Part shown: positions 7,830 through 16,792 of the stretch, piece after piece | Numbering within the stretch: position 1 is the stretch's first letter | Layout: every line of letters starts with the position of its first letter | From: Paenibacillus sp. | GTDB taxonomy: Bacteria > Bacillota > Bacilli > Paenibacillales > Paenibacillaceae | Length of the DNA: 64,000 bases | Assembly (NCBI GenBank): GCA_017512705.1 | Contig: JAFWEX010000070.1 | Span: 1 to 64,000 of the forward strand | Reading direction: 5' to 3' | Notes under the pieces: generated by a model | Told to the model about the DNA's origin: nothing | The model's input: only the letters and a program-made list of their open reading frames with translations | Database searches by the model: none | Made by a program: the position numbers and the translations under genes

Positions 7830-8768
7830 ATGGAAACGATTAAGCGTACCCGAATCGGCATTATTGGACTTGGAGGGATCGCACGTAAAGTATATTTGCC
7901 ACTGCTCTCTGCCCATCCACGTGTGGAAGTTGTTGGCATTATGAACCGCTCACCTGAACCGGTAAAAGAGATTCAGCAGGTGTATCGGATTGAACGAGGC
8001 ACAAGCGATCTGAAAGAGCTTCTATCCTGGGAGCTGGATGCGGTATTTGTACATACAGCAACGGAATCCCATTTTGAGATTGTGATGGCGTGTCTGGAGA
8101 GGGGACTGGCGGTTTATGTGGACAAGCCATTATCTTACACACTTCGGGAGTCCGAAGAGATGACTGCCTTTGCAGAGGCACAAGGGTTGCTGCTCGCTGT
8201 AGGATTCAACCGCAGATTCGCACCCATGTATCGGAAGGCAAAAGAATGGATGCAGGGCGGAAAAGGGTACGAAACACTTACCTTGACCAAACACCGTACC
8301 GGTGTTCAGAATCGTCCAGCCGCAGAAACCATCTATGATGACCTCATTCATATGTTAGATCTGATGTTATGGTACGCAGATCACGATGTACAACTGGTTC
8401 ACCAGTGGCTTCGCCAAGATGAGGAAGGCCGGTTGTTGCACGCAGGTGGAACAGCCAAACACAGCAAAACGGCAATCGCCCGGTTCGATATGATTCGTTC
8501 CGCAGGTGCTGACTTGGAAAAGGTAGAGCTGCACGGCGGAGGAAGATCGGTAGAAGTGATCAATATGGATACGGCTCTGTATGCAGAACAGGGAAAGCAT
8601 GAGATGAAAGAGACGTTTGGAAGCTGGGATACCGTCCTGGAACGCAGAGGTTTTGCCGGAGCTATAGAACATTTTCTTGCTTGCTTGGATACACCGGATG
8701 ACTGCTTGATTAGTGCGAGTTATGTAATGGATAGCCATGAGCTTGCGGAGCAGTTGATTAAAGGTTAG
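7830..8768 (+). CDS. Gfo/Idh/MocA family oxidoreductase
   Basis: The 312-residue protein begins with an NAD(P)-binding Rossmann fold (RIGIIGLGGIARKVYLPLL), followed by the family motif VDKPLSYTLRE around residue 105, which carries the lysine of the E/D-K-P signature. The C-terminal half is the sugar-binding alpha/beta domain. Such enzymes oxidise or reduce hydroxyl groups of sugars, inositols or their derivatives; the substrate is unknown. The ATG at 7830 is preferred because AAGGTGG lies ten bases upstream; ATGs at 7800 and 7821 fit poorly. It has no operon partner and is less than half the identity class of the second family member at 10288, so the two are not recent duplicates by eye. Confidence 0.85.
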   Translation: METIKRTRIGIIGLGGIARKVYLPLLSAHPRVEVVGIMNRSPEPVKEIQQVYRIERGTSDLKELLSWELDAVFVHTATESHFEIVMACLERGLAVYVDKPLSYTLRESEEMTAFAEAQGLLLAVGFNRRFAPMYRKAKEWMQGGKGYETLTLTKHRTGVQNRPAAETIYDDLIHMLDLMLWYADHDVQLVHQWLRQDEEGRLLHAGGTAKHSKTAIARFDMIRSAGADLEKVELHGGGRSVEVINMDTALYAEQGKHEMKETFGSWDTVLERRGFAGAIEHFLACLDTPDDCLISASYVMDSHELAEQLIKG

Positions 8769-8857
8769 GTTGAATAACATTCTCTCCCCTAAGAAGAACT
8801 GTTTTTTTGGGGGGGATTATTTTGATCAGATATCAGATAAAGGAGCGCAAACAAAGC

Positions 8858-9172
8858 ATGGATGAGTACCAAAAAGAACGCAACAAGCAAATAGAAGAAG
8901 CTGTCATTGAGTCTTACAAGCAGGAAGAGGAGATGATGATCCTGGTCTTTGCTCAGTGGTGTGTGAATAACGGACTTGACCCAGCAGAGTTGTACATGCA
9001 AGCATATCCGGATCAGCAGAGCAATGAGCGGTTACAGCAGGTGCAGAAGCTGATCGTATCCAAGGAAGAAGCAGGAGATATTCCAGACGAAACCGTGCTT
9101 GGTGTACTGTCTATGTTTGGCAACGACGACCTCGCTATGGTCGTGTCCGAGGCCATCGCCGCGCGCAAATAA
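8858..9172 (+). CDS. Hypothetical protein
   Basis: This 104-residue acidic, helical protein (MDEYQKERNKQIEEAVIESYKQ at the start) is not recognised. The N-terminal half is charged and likely coiled. The middle holds FAQWCVNNGLDPAELYMQAYP, and the end is DDLAMVVSEAIAARK. There is no signal peptide or membrane segment. An in-frame GTG-like start at 8807 would lie in a G-rich stretch with no ribosome site; the ATG at 8858 follows AAAGGAG at a rather long 12 bases. The gene converges on the AraC gene. Confidence 0.65.
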   Translation: MDEYQKERNKQIEEAVIESYKQEEEMMILVFAQWCVNNGLDPAELYMQAYPDQQSNERLQQVQKLIVSKEEAGDIPDETVLGVLSMFGNDDLAMVVSEAIAARK

Positions 9173-9275
9173 GTTGTATGACTTGTAGATTAATCTTTTA
9201 CATTGCCAATTTGGTTTAGAAATCCAACGGATTCGTAATGGATTAGAGGTTACATCGCTCACATCAGTGACATCG

Positions 9276-10094
9276 TTACATCTGTTCCCGGTGAATGAGA
9301 CGAAATTCTTTTGGCGACATGCCGAACCGGGAACGGAACACACGATGGAAATATGTATAATTGTTAAAGCCGGAAGATTCGGAAACTTGCTCTAAAGTCA
9401 TGGGACTGAAAATAATCCGTTCTCTCGCCATGTTAAGCCGTACATCCAGCGTGTATTGCATAATGCTTTTGCCGAACGTTTCTTTAAAAAGATGCACACC
9501 CCGCGAGACGCTGATGCCCAGATGTGTTGCCACATCTTCCAGCTTGAACAAGGAAGAAGCATTTTCTTCAATATAATTTTTGATTTCGTAAGCGACATAA
9601 TTGGTTTTTGCATTCGTCGGATGCTCGGATAATAGTCGATCCACTTCCAGACACAGAATACGCATGTAATAACTCGAAATCTCAGGATATGGATTGGATA
9701 GGCGGCGCTGCTCCAGAATCAGCTGTCGAAACAGAGTTAACAGACTCTCGGATAATTCAACCTTGATTCGAGTCGGTCGTTTATGGCGTTTCCACCATTC
9801 ATCCACCCAGGAACCATTGAAGAAAATATGATAGTCTCCACTCTCCACAAGCCGCTCCCCCATAGGATTGTACTCATTGTCTATTCTCAGTTCATAAGGC
9901 TCATCCGGTTCAAAAAGAAGTAGATCTCCTGCGTCCACCATGGACATGGAGCCATCAATGCGAGCACGGCAACGACCATCGGTTTGCAGTCGCATCAGGT
10001 AGTTTTTCACCCCGTCCAGTTGGACCATGCTGTAGGGTTTACGATGGAATGAAAATCCAGCTGTAAGAACTTGGCAGGAAAAGTCAGTTGGCAT
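9276..10094 (-). CDS. AraC family transcriptional regulator
   Basis: The 272-residue protein has an N-terminal cupin-type sugar-sensing domain (residues 10-100, with GDLLLFEPDEPYEL). A C-terminal AraC double helix-turn-helix domain follows (residues 170-270): FKLEDVATHLGISVSRGVHLFKETFG, then SESSGFNNYTYFHRVFRSRFGMSPKEFR. It is divergent from the oxidoreductase, isomerase and ThuA genes, with a 193-base gap, and probably activates them in response to a sugar. An unusual point is RGVHLFKE in place of the usual SYLSRLFKE in the first recognition helix. Confidence 0.88.
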   Translation of the reverse strand: MPTDFSCQVLTAGFSFHRKPYSMVQLDGVKNYLMRLQTDGRCRARIDGSMSMVDAGDLLLFEPDEPYELRIDNEYNPMGERLVESGDYHIFFNGSWVDEWWKRHKRPTRIKVELSESLLTLFRQLILEQRRLSNPYPEISSYYMRILCLEVDRLLSEHPTNAKTNYVAYEIKNYIEENASSLFKLEDVATHLGISVSRGVHLFKETFGKSIMQYTLDVRLNMARERIIFSPMTLEQVSESSGFNNYTYFHRVFRSRFGMSPKEFRLIHREQM

Positions 10095-10287
10095 AAGTTT
10101 ACTCCTTGTGTGAATTTAAAAATTATGACCAAATAGTTCATGTTTCAATCATATTATTCATTTTAATTGAAGCGCAAACAGAATACCATAGACTTAGAGT
10201 TGAGCGCTATTAACAGATTAGCGTTCCAACAAGCATTTTGAACAGCTGAACATTAGCTCTTACTTGCGTAAGGAGATGAACATCATT

Positions 10288-11400
10288 GTGGAGAAAATGA
10301 AAGCAGGTATTATCGGTTGCGGCAATATCAGTGCGATTTACTTAGAAAATCTTAAAACGAATCCTCATATCGAAGTTGTGGCGGTCGCTGACCTGATCCG
10401 CGAGCGTGCTCAGGAGCGGGCAGATGAATTTAATATCGCAAACGTTTACAATGTAGATGAGTTGTTACAAAACGATGAGATTGAGCTTGTGCTGAACCTG
10501 ACGGTTCCCGGCAGTCACGCCATAACTGATCTCGCTGCTCTGGAAGCAGGCAAGCATGTGTATGCAGAGAAGCCGCTGGCCATCTCACTGGAAGATGGAC
10601 GCAAAGTCGTAGAGCTTGCTGAGGAAAAAGGATTGTATGTTGGCTCTGCGCCGGATACGTTCCTTGGCTCAGGCATCCAGACTGCTCGTAAAGCGATTGA
10701 AGACGGTTTGATTGGCAAGCCGATTGCAGCAACGTCCTTCTTCATGGGTGGAGGGCCTGAAGCCTGGCACCCTGATCCTGAGTTTTTCTATATGGCAGGG
10801 GGCGGGCCGATGTTTGATATGGGGCCATATTATTTGACGGCTCTCATTACACTGCTTGGCCCGATCCGCCGGATCAGCGCGTCTGCAGGAATTCAGATCC
10901 AGGACCGCAAGGTTGGCTCAGGCCCCAAAGAAGGCACTATGCTTCGTGTAGAAACACCGACCCATTTGGCTGGAACGATTGATTTTGCTGATGGGGCCAT
11001 CGTGACGATGATCACGAGCTTCGACATCCGCGGTGCTTCGGATCTACCGTTTATCGAAATCTACGGTACAGAAGGGACACTTAGTGTTCCTGATCCCAAC
11101 TTCTTTAATGGTGAAGTCAAAATTCGCCGCTATGGGGAAGAGACATGGGAGACGGTCAAACCGGAATTCGAGAGCGGTCATAATGAGAGGGGCATCGGTG
11201 TGACCGAGATGGTGGAGTCGATTCGCGCTGGACGCGAACACAAAGCAAGCGGCAAGTTAGCATACCATGTGCTTGAGGCCATGCATGCTTTTCAGCGTTC
11301 TTCTCTGGAAGGAAAGCACATTCATCTGGAGAGCACCTATGACCGCATTGTAACAACCCATATCAGTCATTCCGAGAATGAGGCACCTGCTTCTCCATAA
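10288..11400 (+). CDS. Gfo/Idh/MocA family oxidoreductase of a keto-sugar cassette
   Basis: The protein has about 370 residues. It has the Rossmann motif AGIIGCGNISAIYLENLK near the N-terminus and YAEKPLAISLEDGRK (the E-K-P catalytic signature) near residue 95. Its second domain includes GGGPMFDMGPYYLTALI, a stretch with the conserved D and Y typical of dehydrogenases acting on glycosides. It is the first gene of a group with a PF01261 TIM barrel and ThuA, like the ThuB dehydrogenase of trehalose utilisation, so oxidation at sugar C3 is the best guess. The start is uncertain: GTG at 10288 follows TAAGGAG by 12 bases, and ATG at 10297 is also possible. Confidence 0.85.
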   Translation: MEKMKAGIIGCGNISAIYLENLKTNPHIEVVAVADLIRERAQERADEFNIANVYNVDELLQNDEIELVLNLTVPGSHAITDLAALEAGKHVYAEKPLAISLEDGRKVVELAEEKGLYVGSAPDTFLGSGIQTARKAIEDGLIGKPIAATSFFMGGGPEAWHPDPEFFYMAGGGPMFDMGPYYLTALITLLGPIRRISASAGIQIQDRKVGSGPKEGTMLRVETPTHLAGTIDFADGAIVTMITSFDIRGASDLPFIEIYGTEGTLSVPDPNFFNGEVKIRRYGEETWETVKPEFESGHNERGIGVTEMVESIRAGREHKASGKLAYHVLEAMHAFQRSSLEGKHIHLESTYDRIVTTHISHSENEAPASP

Positions 11401-11562
11401 TGGGGCTTTGTTTAGAAAATCATTATTGGAAACGGTGAATTTTCGGGATAGAATGATGTTTGTTTTTCCACAATAACTAAACAAGCTAGAGAACGGAACA
11501 GCACGAACAGACATAGTAAAACACAGCAATTATACATTATCTAAATCAGGGAGGAATTGCAC

Positions 11563-12531
11563 TTGAAACTCGGCGTATTTTTGGTACTATTCGGTGGACG
11601 TAAATTAGAGGATGCTCTTGACTATGTAGCTTCAAAGGGACTCAAAGCAGTCGAAATCGGAACAGGTGGACATCCAGGTAATGCTCACTGTAAGCCAGAC
11701 GAATTGTTAAGTAATCCTACAGCGCTCAAAAACTTCAAGAACGCAGTAGAATCACGTGGTTTGACAATCAGCGCACTTAGCTGCCACGGTAATCCGTTGC
11801 ATCCGCAAAAAGACATCGCAAAAGGCTTCCACGATGATTTCGTGAAAACGGTAGAGCTTGCTGAAAAGTTGGAAGTACCTGTTGTCAATACATTCTCCGG
11901 ATGTCCAGGCGACCATGAAGATGCGAAATATCCGAACTGGCCTGTTGCGCCTTGGCCTAATGATTTTCAGGAAATTCTGAAATGGCAATGGGAGAACAAA
12001 GTCATCCCTTACTGGACCGAATGGGGTAAATTTGCTGCGGATCGTAATGTAAAAGTGGGTCTGGAACTGCATGGTGGTTTTTCGGTGCATACACCGGCAA
12101 CCTTGCTAAGACTGCGTGAGGCAGCAGGCGAAGTGATTGGTGCTAACCTTGATCCAAGTCATATGTGGTGGCAAGGAATTGATCCGGTGCAGGCGATTCA
12201 CATTTTGGGTCGTGAAAATGCAATCCATCACTTCCATGCCAAAGATACTACTATCGATCCAGTGAACGTGAACAAACACGGGGTAACAGATATGCAGGAT
12301 TATACCAACATGTTGGATCGTGCTTGGCAGTTCCGTTCTGTTGGCTACGGACATGATAACAAAACGTGGGCAGACATTATGAGTGCCCTGCGTCTGGTTG
12401 GATATGATTATGTCGTAAGTATTGAACATGAAGATGGTTTGATGTCGGTTGAAGAAGGATTCTCTAAAGCCGTACAAAATCTCCAGCAAGTATTGATCGA
12501 AGAACCGCTGGGCGATATGTGGTGGGTTTAA
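11563..12531 (+). CDS. Sugar phosphate isomerase/epimerase family (PF01261)
   Basis: This 322-residue TIM-barrel protein has the metal-ligand positions of the xylose-isomerase-like family: [11 protein letters not shown] near residue 30, [12 protein letters not shown] (E), [14 protein letters not shown] (D and H), HHFHAKDT (H, D) and VSIEHEDG (E). Such proteins bind a divalent metal and isomerise, epimerise or eliminate at keto-sugars. With a Gfo/Idh/MocA dehydrogenase upstream and ThuA downstream, it is likely to act on a 3-keto sugar or glycoside. It starts with TTG at 11563, eight bases after GGGAGG; a TTG two codons earlier is too close. It lies 162 bases after the oxidoreductase. Confidence 0.85.
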   Translation: MKLGVFLVLFGGRKLEDALDYVASKGLKAVEIGTGGHPGNAHCKPDELLSNPTALKNFKNAVESRGLTISALSCHGNPLHPQKDIAKGFHDDFVKTVELAEKLEVPVVNTFSGCPGDHEDAKYPNWPVAPWPNDFQEILKWQWENKVIPYWTEWGKFAADRNVKVGLELHGGFSVHTPATLLRLREAAGEVIGANLDPSHMWWQGIDPVQAIHILGRENAIHHFHAKDTTIDPVNVNKHGVTDMQDYTNMLDRAWQFRSVGYGHDNKTWADIMSALRLVGYDYVVSIEHEDGLMSVEEGFSKAVQNLQQVLIEEPLGDMWWV

Positions 12532-12556
12532 GAGCTATACTAGGGGGAAATTGAAT

Positions 12557-13285
12557 ATGATTAACGTCACCATTTGGAATGAGTTTGTCCATGAGAAAAT
12601 ACATGATGAAGTAAAGGAAGTTTATCCGGACGGTCTACACTGTGCACTTGCGGATGGACTTGGCGGCGAAGGATTTGCGATTCGAACAGCTACACTGGAT
12701 CAGCCTGAACACGGTTTGAGTGATGACGTGCTGGATTCCACAGATGTGCTTATATGGTGGGGACATATGGCGCATGATCGTGTCAGCGATGAGATTGTAC
12801 AGAAGGTCACCCAGCGCGTGTTGAATGGTATGGGCATGATTGTGCTTCATTCCGGTCATTTCTCTAAGCCATTCAAGGCGCTAATGGGCACAAGCTGTGA
12901 TCTCAAGTGGCGAGTAGCAGATGAACAGGAGATCGTCTGGTGTGTCAATCCATCACATCCAATTGCTGAAGGCATCGATGCTAAAATTGTGTTGGAAAAA
13001 GAAGAGATGTATGGTGAATTCTTCGATATCCCAGTACCGGATGAGCTGGTGTTTGTGAGCAATTTCCAGGGCGGCGAGGTATTCCGGAGCGGATGCACAT
13101 TCCGCCGTGGAGAAGGTAAAATCTTCTACTTCCGGCCTGGACACGAGACGTACCCAACGTATTATAATCGGGAAATTTTGAAAGTGATCAGCAACGCTGT
13201 AAAATGGGCCTACCCTACCCGTAACTCGAAGCCGCAATATGGTAAGAGTGAACCTGTAAGACCAATTGGTGGCGTGCTGGTCTAG
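12557..13285 (+). CDS. ThuA-like trehalose utilisation domain protein
   Basis: The 242-residue protein is a ThuA family member (class I glutamine-amidotransferase-like fold). It begins [13 protein letters not shown] and carries [29 protein letters not shown], and [22 protein letters not shown]. In Rhizobium, ThuA acts with the ThuB dehydrogenase on trehalose and related disaccharides; the exact chemistry is not settled. The ATG at 12557 follows AGGGGG. It lies 25 bases after the isomerase, so the two are cotranscribed. A strong terminator ends the unit. Confidence 0.88.
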   Translation: MINVTIWNEFVHEKIHDEVKEVYPDGLHCALADGLGGEGFAIRTATLDQPEHGLSDDVLDSTDVLIWWGHMAHDRVSDEIVQKVTQRVLNGMGMIVLHSGHFSKPFKALMGTSCDLKWRVADEQEIVWCVNPSHPIAEGIDAKIVLEKEEMYGEFFDIPVPDELVFVSNFQGGEVFRSGCTFRRGEGKIFYFRPGHETYPTYYNREILKVISNAVKWAYPTRNSKPQYGKSEPVRPIGGVLV

Positions 13286-13331
13286 GCGCAGCTTTATTCA
13301 TGGACATTCGTCATAAGCAGTACGAATAACA

Positions 13332-13379
13332 GGAACCCTTTTCCCAAAGTCGCTTGACTGTGGTAGAAGGGTTCTTTTT
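13332..13379 (+). terminator. Terminator of the keto-sugar cassette
   Basis: GGAACCCTT and AAGGGTTC arms with an inner stem (AGTC/GACT) and a T5 run. Confidence 0.8.
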
Positions 13380-13399
13380 GGGTAATATAAGAGTAGTCG

Positions 13400-13413
13400 T
13401 TGTTAAATAACAA
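13400..13413. promoter_or_regulatory. Palindrome upstream of the YodB-type gene
   Basis: TTGTTAAATAACAA is a perfect 14-base palindrome about 175 bases before the start codon, in an AT-rich 300-base gap that otherwise holds the terminator of the preceding cassette and a possible -10 box (TATACT, 13541-13546). It is a candidate regulator site, but the partner protein is unknown. Confidence 0.35.
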
Positions 13414-13587
13414 TTAGATGGTTAGCTGTAAAAACATGTTGTATACTGAACATATAGAGTTAGGTTGAATTTCGCTTCTTTAAATTTGAAATTTTTTGAG
13501 ACAGGCGTTTTCTTTATAACTCAAATGTGTTATTATGAAATATACTAACAAAACGTAAGCTGAGTGATCTCTAAAGAGGTGATTAAA

Positions 13588-13905
13588 GTGGAAGACCAAG
13601 ATCTGCGGATGTGTCCGCGCTTTGAGACGGCGTTTTCCTTTTTGGGCAAGCGCTGGAACGGTTTGATTATTCAAACGTTGATGAGTGGTTCAAAGCGATT
13701 CAAAGACATCTCCAATCTGATCCCATCTATGAGTGACAAAATGTTATCTGAACGGATGAAAGATTTGGAGAGTGAAGGTATTCTGGTGCGTCATGTATAC
13801 CCGGAAACGCCGGTTCGAATCGAATATGAGCTGACCGAAAAAGGCAAGGCATTGCAACCTGTTATGAATCAGATTCAAGACTGGGCGGAGCAATGGGTGG
13901 AATAA
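13588..13905 (+). CDS. HxlR family redox-sensing regulator, YodB/CatR type
   Basis: The 105-residue winged-helix protein closely follows B. subtilis YodB: MCPRFETAFSFLGKRWNGLI at the N-terminus, then KRFKDISNLIPSMSDKML and the wing PETPVRIEYELTEKG. YodB and CatR repress genes for quinone and aldehyde detoxification and are inactivated when their N-terminal cysteine is modified. That cysteine (C-P-R) is present near residue 7. The C-terminal cysteines of YodB are missing, so this is a one-cysteine type like CatR. The GTG at 13588 follows AAAGAGGTGA. No quinone detoxification gene is adjacent, so its targets are probably itself and distant genes. Confidence 0.85.
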   Translation: MEDQDLRMCPRFETAFSFLGKRWNGLIIQTLMSGSKRFKDISNLIPSMSDKMLSERMKDLESEGILVRHVYPETPVRIEYELTEKGKALQPVMNQIQDWAEQWVE

Positions 13906-13939
13906 AGATTGGCGGATTTTGCTTGTAGTAAGACAGAAG

Positions 13940-13972
13940 CTCTTGATTTCCAGTGAAATCAGGAGTTTTTTG
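13940..13972 (+). terminator. Terminator after the YodB-type gene
   Basis: CTCTTGATTT and AAATCAGGAG arms (9 of 10 paired, one G-T) followed by six T. Confidence 0.8.
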
Positions 13973-14089
13973 TTTTCTAATACAGCTTAGATGCTACTTT
14001 TTCTTGAGTCCCTGCACATGTTGTCATGAGATGTAGTATAATCTATAGAAAATGGCCGCAGACGGCCGGAGCGAAGGAGGCCACTTGTC

Positions 14090-14815
14090 ATGAGAGAAGA
14101 AAGCTTATCCAGTGAAATACGCTACGGCAAACAAGATATTGCAGAACTTGAGAGCGCATCCATTCAGGTTCATCTGATTTATCAGAAAACAGCCGAACTA
14201 TTCAAACCTTCGACAGACTCGCTTTGGAGTGCTGACAACGACGTTCATGTAGAAGATGAGTTATTGAACACCGCTGGCCCTGGGTCGTCTCCGGCAGTGC
14301 TGCAAAAATGGATTCAGGCCCCTAACGGTTGGAAATGTATTGGCTATGAGCTGCGGATGCCGGACCGAGCAGATCATCTAAGGAAGCTCCAGAGCGATCG
14401 TCTTTGTCTAAAGGCAGGCAACGGTAAATATGTCCAGATTGAAATGATGATTCAAGCACTCGTTTGGTCACAATATGAAAAAATTCGCATGTTAGCACCT
14501 TGGCTTGGAGATGAGCTGTTTTATACAGTGGATGAACTGGAAGTGATCGCACGATATATTGTGCCCACGTATTTCTCGGATCGTCCATTCCATGAGCAGG
14601 GCAAGTTGTTTAAAATTCATCAGCCCTGTGGTCATGTTCCGTTGTACCAAGAATACGTAGCTGCTCCATCCTGTTGCGTACAGGTAGATGGTGCACTACG
14701 TAAAGGACGTTTGCTTACAGGTGTTTTTGTATCAGGCGCACAAACGTTTGAAATCAACCCGTATGTGAAAGATGTAGACGGAGGCCGTACCTATATGCAA
14801 GCTTATATTCAATAA
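14090..14815 (+). CDS. Hypothetical protein, soluble, 241 residues
   Basis: The protein is not recognised. It has no signal peptide or membrane segment. The middle is mixed alpha/beta (WKCIGYELRMPDRADHL, YVQIEMMIQALVWSQYEKI, PWLGDELFYTVDELEVIARY). The C-terminal third has several cysteines and a histidine (HQPCGHVPLYQEY, APSCCVQVDG), which might bind a metal. It starts at an ATG with AAGGAGG upstream and is a single-gene unit closed by a strong terminator. Good ribosome site and codon use support it as real. Confidence 0.7.
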   Translation: MREESLSSEIRYGKQDIAELESASIQVHLIYQKTAELFKPSTDSLWSADNDVHVEDELLNTAGPGSSPAVLQKWIQAPNGWKCIGYELRMPDRADHLRKLQSDRLCLKAGNGKYVQIEMMIQALVWSQYEKIRMLAPWLGDELFYTVDELEVIARYIVPTYFSDRPFHEQGKLFKIHQPCGHVPLYQEYVAAPSCCVQVDGALRKGRLLTGVFVSGAQTFEINPYVKDVDGGRTYMQAYIQ

Positions 14816-14852
14816 GTTGTTAGCAGTAGAATAAAATTAATGCTTGGCTAAT

Positions 14853-14884
14853 GGGAGAGCCTTCATGCAGGCTCTCTTTTTTTC
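14853..14884 (+). terminator. Terminator
   Basis: GAGAGCC and GGCTCTC arms around an eight-base loop, followed by a run of T. It follows the 241-residue hypothetical gene. Confidence 0.85.
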
Positions 14885-15014
14885 TATAGATGATGTACAT
14901 ATTAGGCGAATCACAAAAGTAACGGCTTTGACACTTTTTTTTATCCGAAAATGTGACATAATAGTGGGTATGGACAACAGGGTGAATGATTTTACGCAGG
15001 GTGGTGTTACCTAC

Positions 15015-15731
15015 ATGATGAAGAAAATTCCCGGTTATATAAGTCTATGCGTGCTTGTTCTCTTATTCCTTACGGGGTGTACCAGAGAACCACAGCCTTC
15101 CGAGCAGCCGGTTGTCTCCGAGAAAGATTCAGCGAATACCATTACGGTTGCCATTGATGGTAGTACCTTTTTACCTGATGCTACGAAGTCCATTAAACGG
15201 GATTTTAGTGAAGGAATGACGCTCAAAAAGGCGTTGTATAACAGCGGGCTGGTTGATTTTACAGCAGACGGCAAACGGATTCAATCGGTTGGAGAGGTAT
15301 CACTCGATTCATCTCTAATCTGGGCGGTAAAATTGAACGGCAAGGATATTGAACCCGAAAACTGGAATACGGAGCTTCATGCCAAAGATGAAGTGATCAT
15401 ATACGTCAAAGCTGCTGACAGCGGGGGAGAAGGTGTTGTATATCAGACAACCCTTCTGAAGGTTAGCGGTGGTAGTGTTAAACCGAATTTGAATCGGCAA
15501 TATGCTGGTATTTATGTACAGGAATGCACTGTTCGTGACGTATTAAAGTCCAGTGGGGTTGTGCGGCTGTCGGAGAATAACAAATTCGTTGTTGCAGTCG
15601 AAAATATTATGCCCCGTATGAATGAGCGCTGGGTGATTAAAGTCAATGACAAAGAATTAATGGAGAATGGATTAGATATGAAATTAGGTCCACGTGATGC
15701 GGTGAAACTTGAATTAATCAGCGTATCTTAG
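15015..15731 (+). CDS. Lipoprotein with two DUF4430-like domains
   Basis: The 238-residue protein begins with a lipoprotein signal (MMKKIPGYISLCVLVLLFLTGC; lipobox L-T-G-C at residues 19-22), so it should be anchored on the outer face of the membrane. Two repeats follow, each of about 90 residues with the pattern TITVAIDGSTFLPD ... MTLKKALYNSGLV ... WAVKLNGKDIEPENW ... DEVIIYV, and again QTTLLKVSG ... TVRDVLKSSGVV ... WVIKVNDKEL ... DAVKLELI. This resembles the beta-grasp DUF4430 domain found in cobalamin-binding and cell-surface proteins. The function is unknown. ATG at 15015 follows AGGGTGG; an in-frame ATG at 14970 would bury the signal. An extended -10 (TGACATAAT, 14954-14962) lies upstream. 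Confidence 0.75.
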   Translation: MMKKIPGYISLCVLVLLFLTGCTREPQPSEQPVVSEKDSANTITVAIDGSTFLPDATKSIKRDFSEGMTLKKALYNSGLVDFTADGKRIQSVGEVSLDSSLIWAVKLNGKDIEPENWNTELHAKDEVIIYVKAADSGGEGVVYQTTLLKVSGGSVKPNLNRQYAGIYVQECTVRDVLKSSGVVRLSENNKFVVAVENIMPRMNERWVIKVNDKELMENGLDMKLGPRDAVKLELISVS

Positions 15732-15747
15732 CATATAGAAGAGAGCA

Positions 15748-15781
15748 CAAAAAGCCCATGATTTCGAATTGGGCTTTTTTT
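15748..15781 (+). terminator. Terminator after the lipoprotein gene
   Basis: AAAGCCCA and TGGGCTTT arms followed by seven T. Confidence 0.85.
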
Positions 15782-15860
15782 ACGTTCTGCTTTAAGAGTT
15801 GCTTCTAACTTGTTCTAAACCGTGATTAAACATTAAGACAGTTCTGGAAAATGTTCATGA

Positions 15861-16577
15861 TCAGATGCGGCAGATTTCATTCGGGCACAGTTCGCAGTGA
15901 CAGATACCTTGCAGCATCTTTAGGTCTTTGATCACGATCATGCCGCTGTCATACTCGATGGCATCTTTTTTGCGAAGGTCACTGAGCATGCGGTTCACAC
16001 TTTCACGGGTAGCTCCAATCATATTGGATAGATCCGTGTGGGTAATTTTTTTATGAATAATCACATGATCTCCATGCGGTTCCCCATAGGAATTCGACAG
16101 TCGGATCAAGGTAGAACAGAGCGCTCCGGGTTTGCCGTATAACATTAAATCCCGGAACTTCGTTTGTGTCAGACGATGGTGAATACCCATCCACTTCATG
16201 AAATCAATCGCAAAGTCACAGTGCTGACAGATTAACATTTCCAGATCTTTATGTTCTAGCACTCCAATCTCGCTGTCTTCCAGGACTTCCGCCGAGAAGC
16301 TGTGTCTGGAGCCGAAAAAAGGATCAGCCTGACCGATCATATCACCTGTCTGATACATGTACATGATCAATTCCTTGCCTTCGTCCGTAGATTTGGTAAT
16401 CTGGGCACGTCCCCGTTTCATATAATAAAGCTTGTCAGAGACGTCACCTTCCCAGTACAGATGTGTTCCTTCCGGGTAAGTACGGTCTTTCATCGTAACG
16501 AGCAGATGATTAAAGTTCACTTCCGAGAAACAGCTGGTGTTGCCGCGTTTTTCCAGTACGTTTGTTTGTTCTCTCAT
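15861..16577 (-). CDS. fnr: Anaerobic regulator Fnr (Crp/Fnr family)
   Basis: The 238-residue protein has a cyclic-nucleotide-like sensor fold (EGTHLYWEGDVSDKLYYMKRGRAQI), a dimer helix, and a C-terminal helix-turn-helix with the recognition motif HTDLSNMIGATRESVNRMLSDL. The extreme C-terminus, GICHCELCPNEICRI, holds four cysteines. B. subtilis Fnr binds its oxygen-sensitive 4Fe-4S cluster with C-terminal cysteines and one aspartate, unlike E. coli FNR, which uses N-terminal ones. It should bind TGTGA-N6-TCACA when oxygen is absent and activate the divergent adhE and the nearby pflBA. GGGGAGATC precedes the ATG. It is a single gene. Confidence 0.92.
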   Translation of the reverse strand: MREQTNVLEKRGNTSCFSEVNFNHLLVTMKDRTYPEGTHLYWEGDVSDKLYYMKRGRAQITKSTDEGKELIMYMYQTGDMIGQADPFFGSRHSFSAEVLEDSEIGVLEHKDLEMLICQHCDFAIDFMKWMGIHHRLTQTKFRDLMLYGKPGALCSTLIRLSNSYGEPHGDHVIIHKKITHTDLSNMIGATRESVNRMLSDLRKKDAIEYDSGMIVIKDLKMLQGICHCELCPNEICRI

Positions 16578-16792
16578 ACGTTGATCTCCCCTTCATCTCC
16601 CCGGTCTGGCGAGTGATAGCTACATATAGCCCCCGAGGTTCGCCGCAAACTGTGCCATCCTGATCTGGGCATTCCCGTCTGTTTGGAGGTACGGTACAAA
16701 TTGCGGTGGTTCAATTTTTAAGTTCAGTATATACCTAATCTCACCGTTTGAGGGGCATGGGAAGCCTGTAAAAATGACGAAATTCCAAACAT

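Noticed and set aside
10100-10287. Catabolite-responsive element between the AraC gene and the oxidoreductase
   Set aside because: TTGAGCGCTATTAACA shares only the central part with the cre consensus, and key outer bases are wrong.
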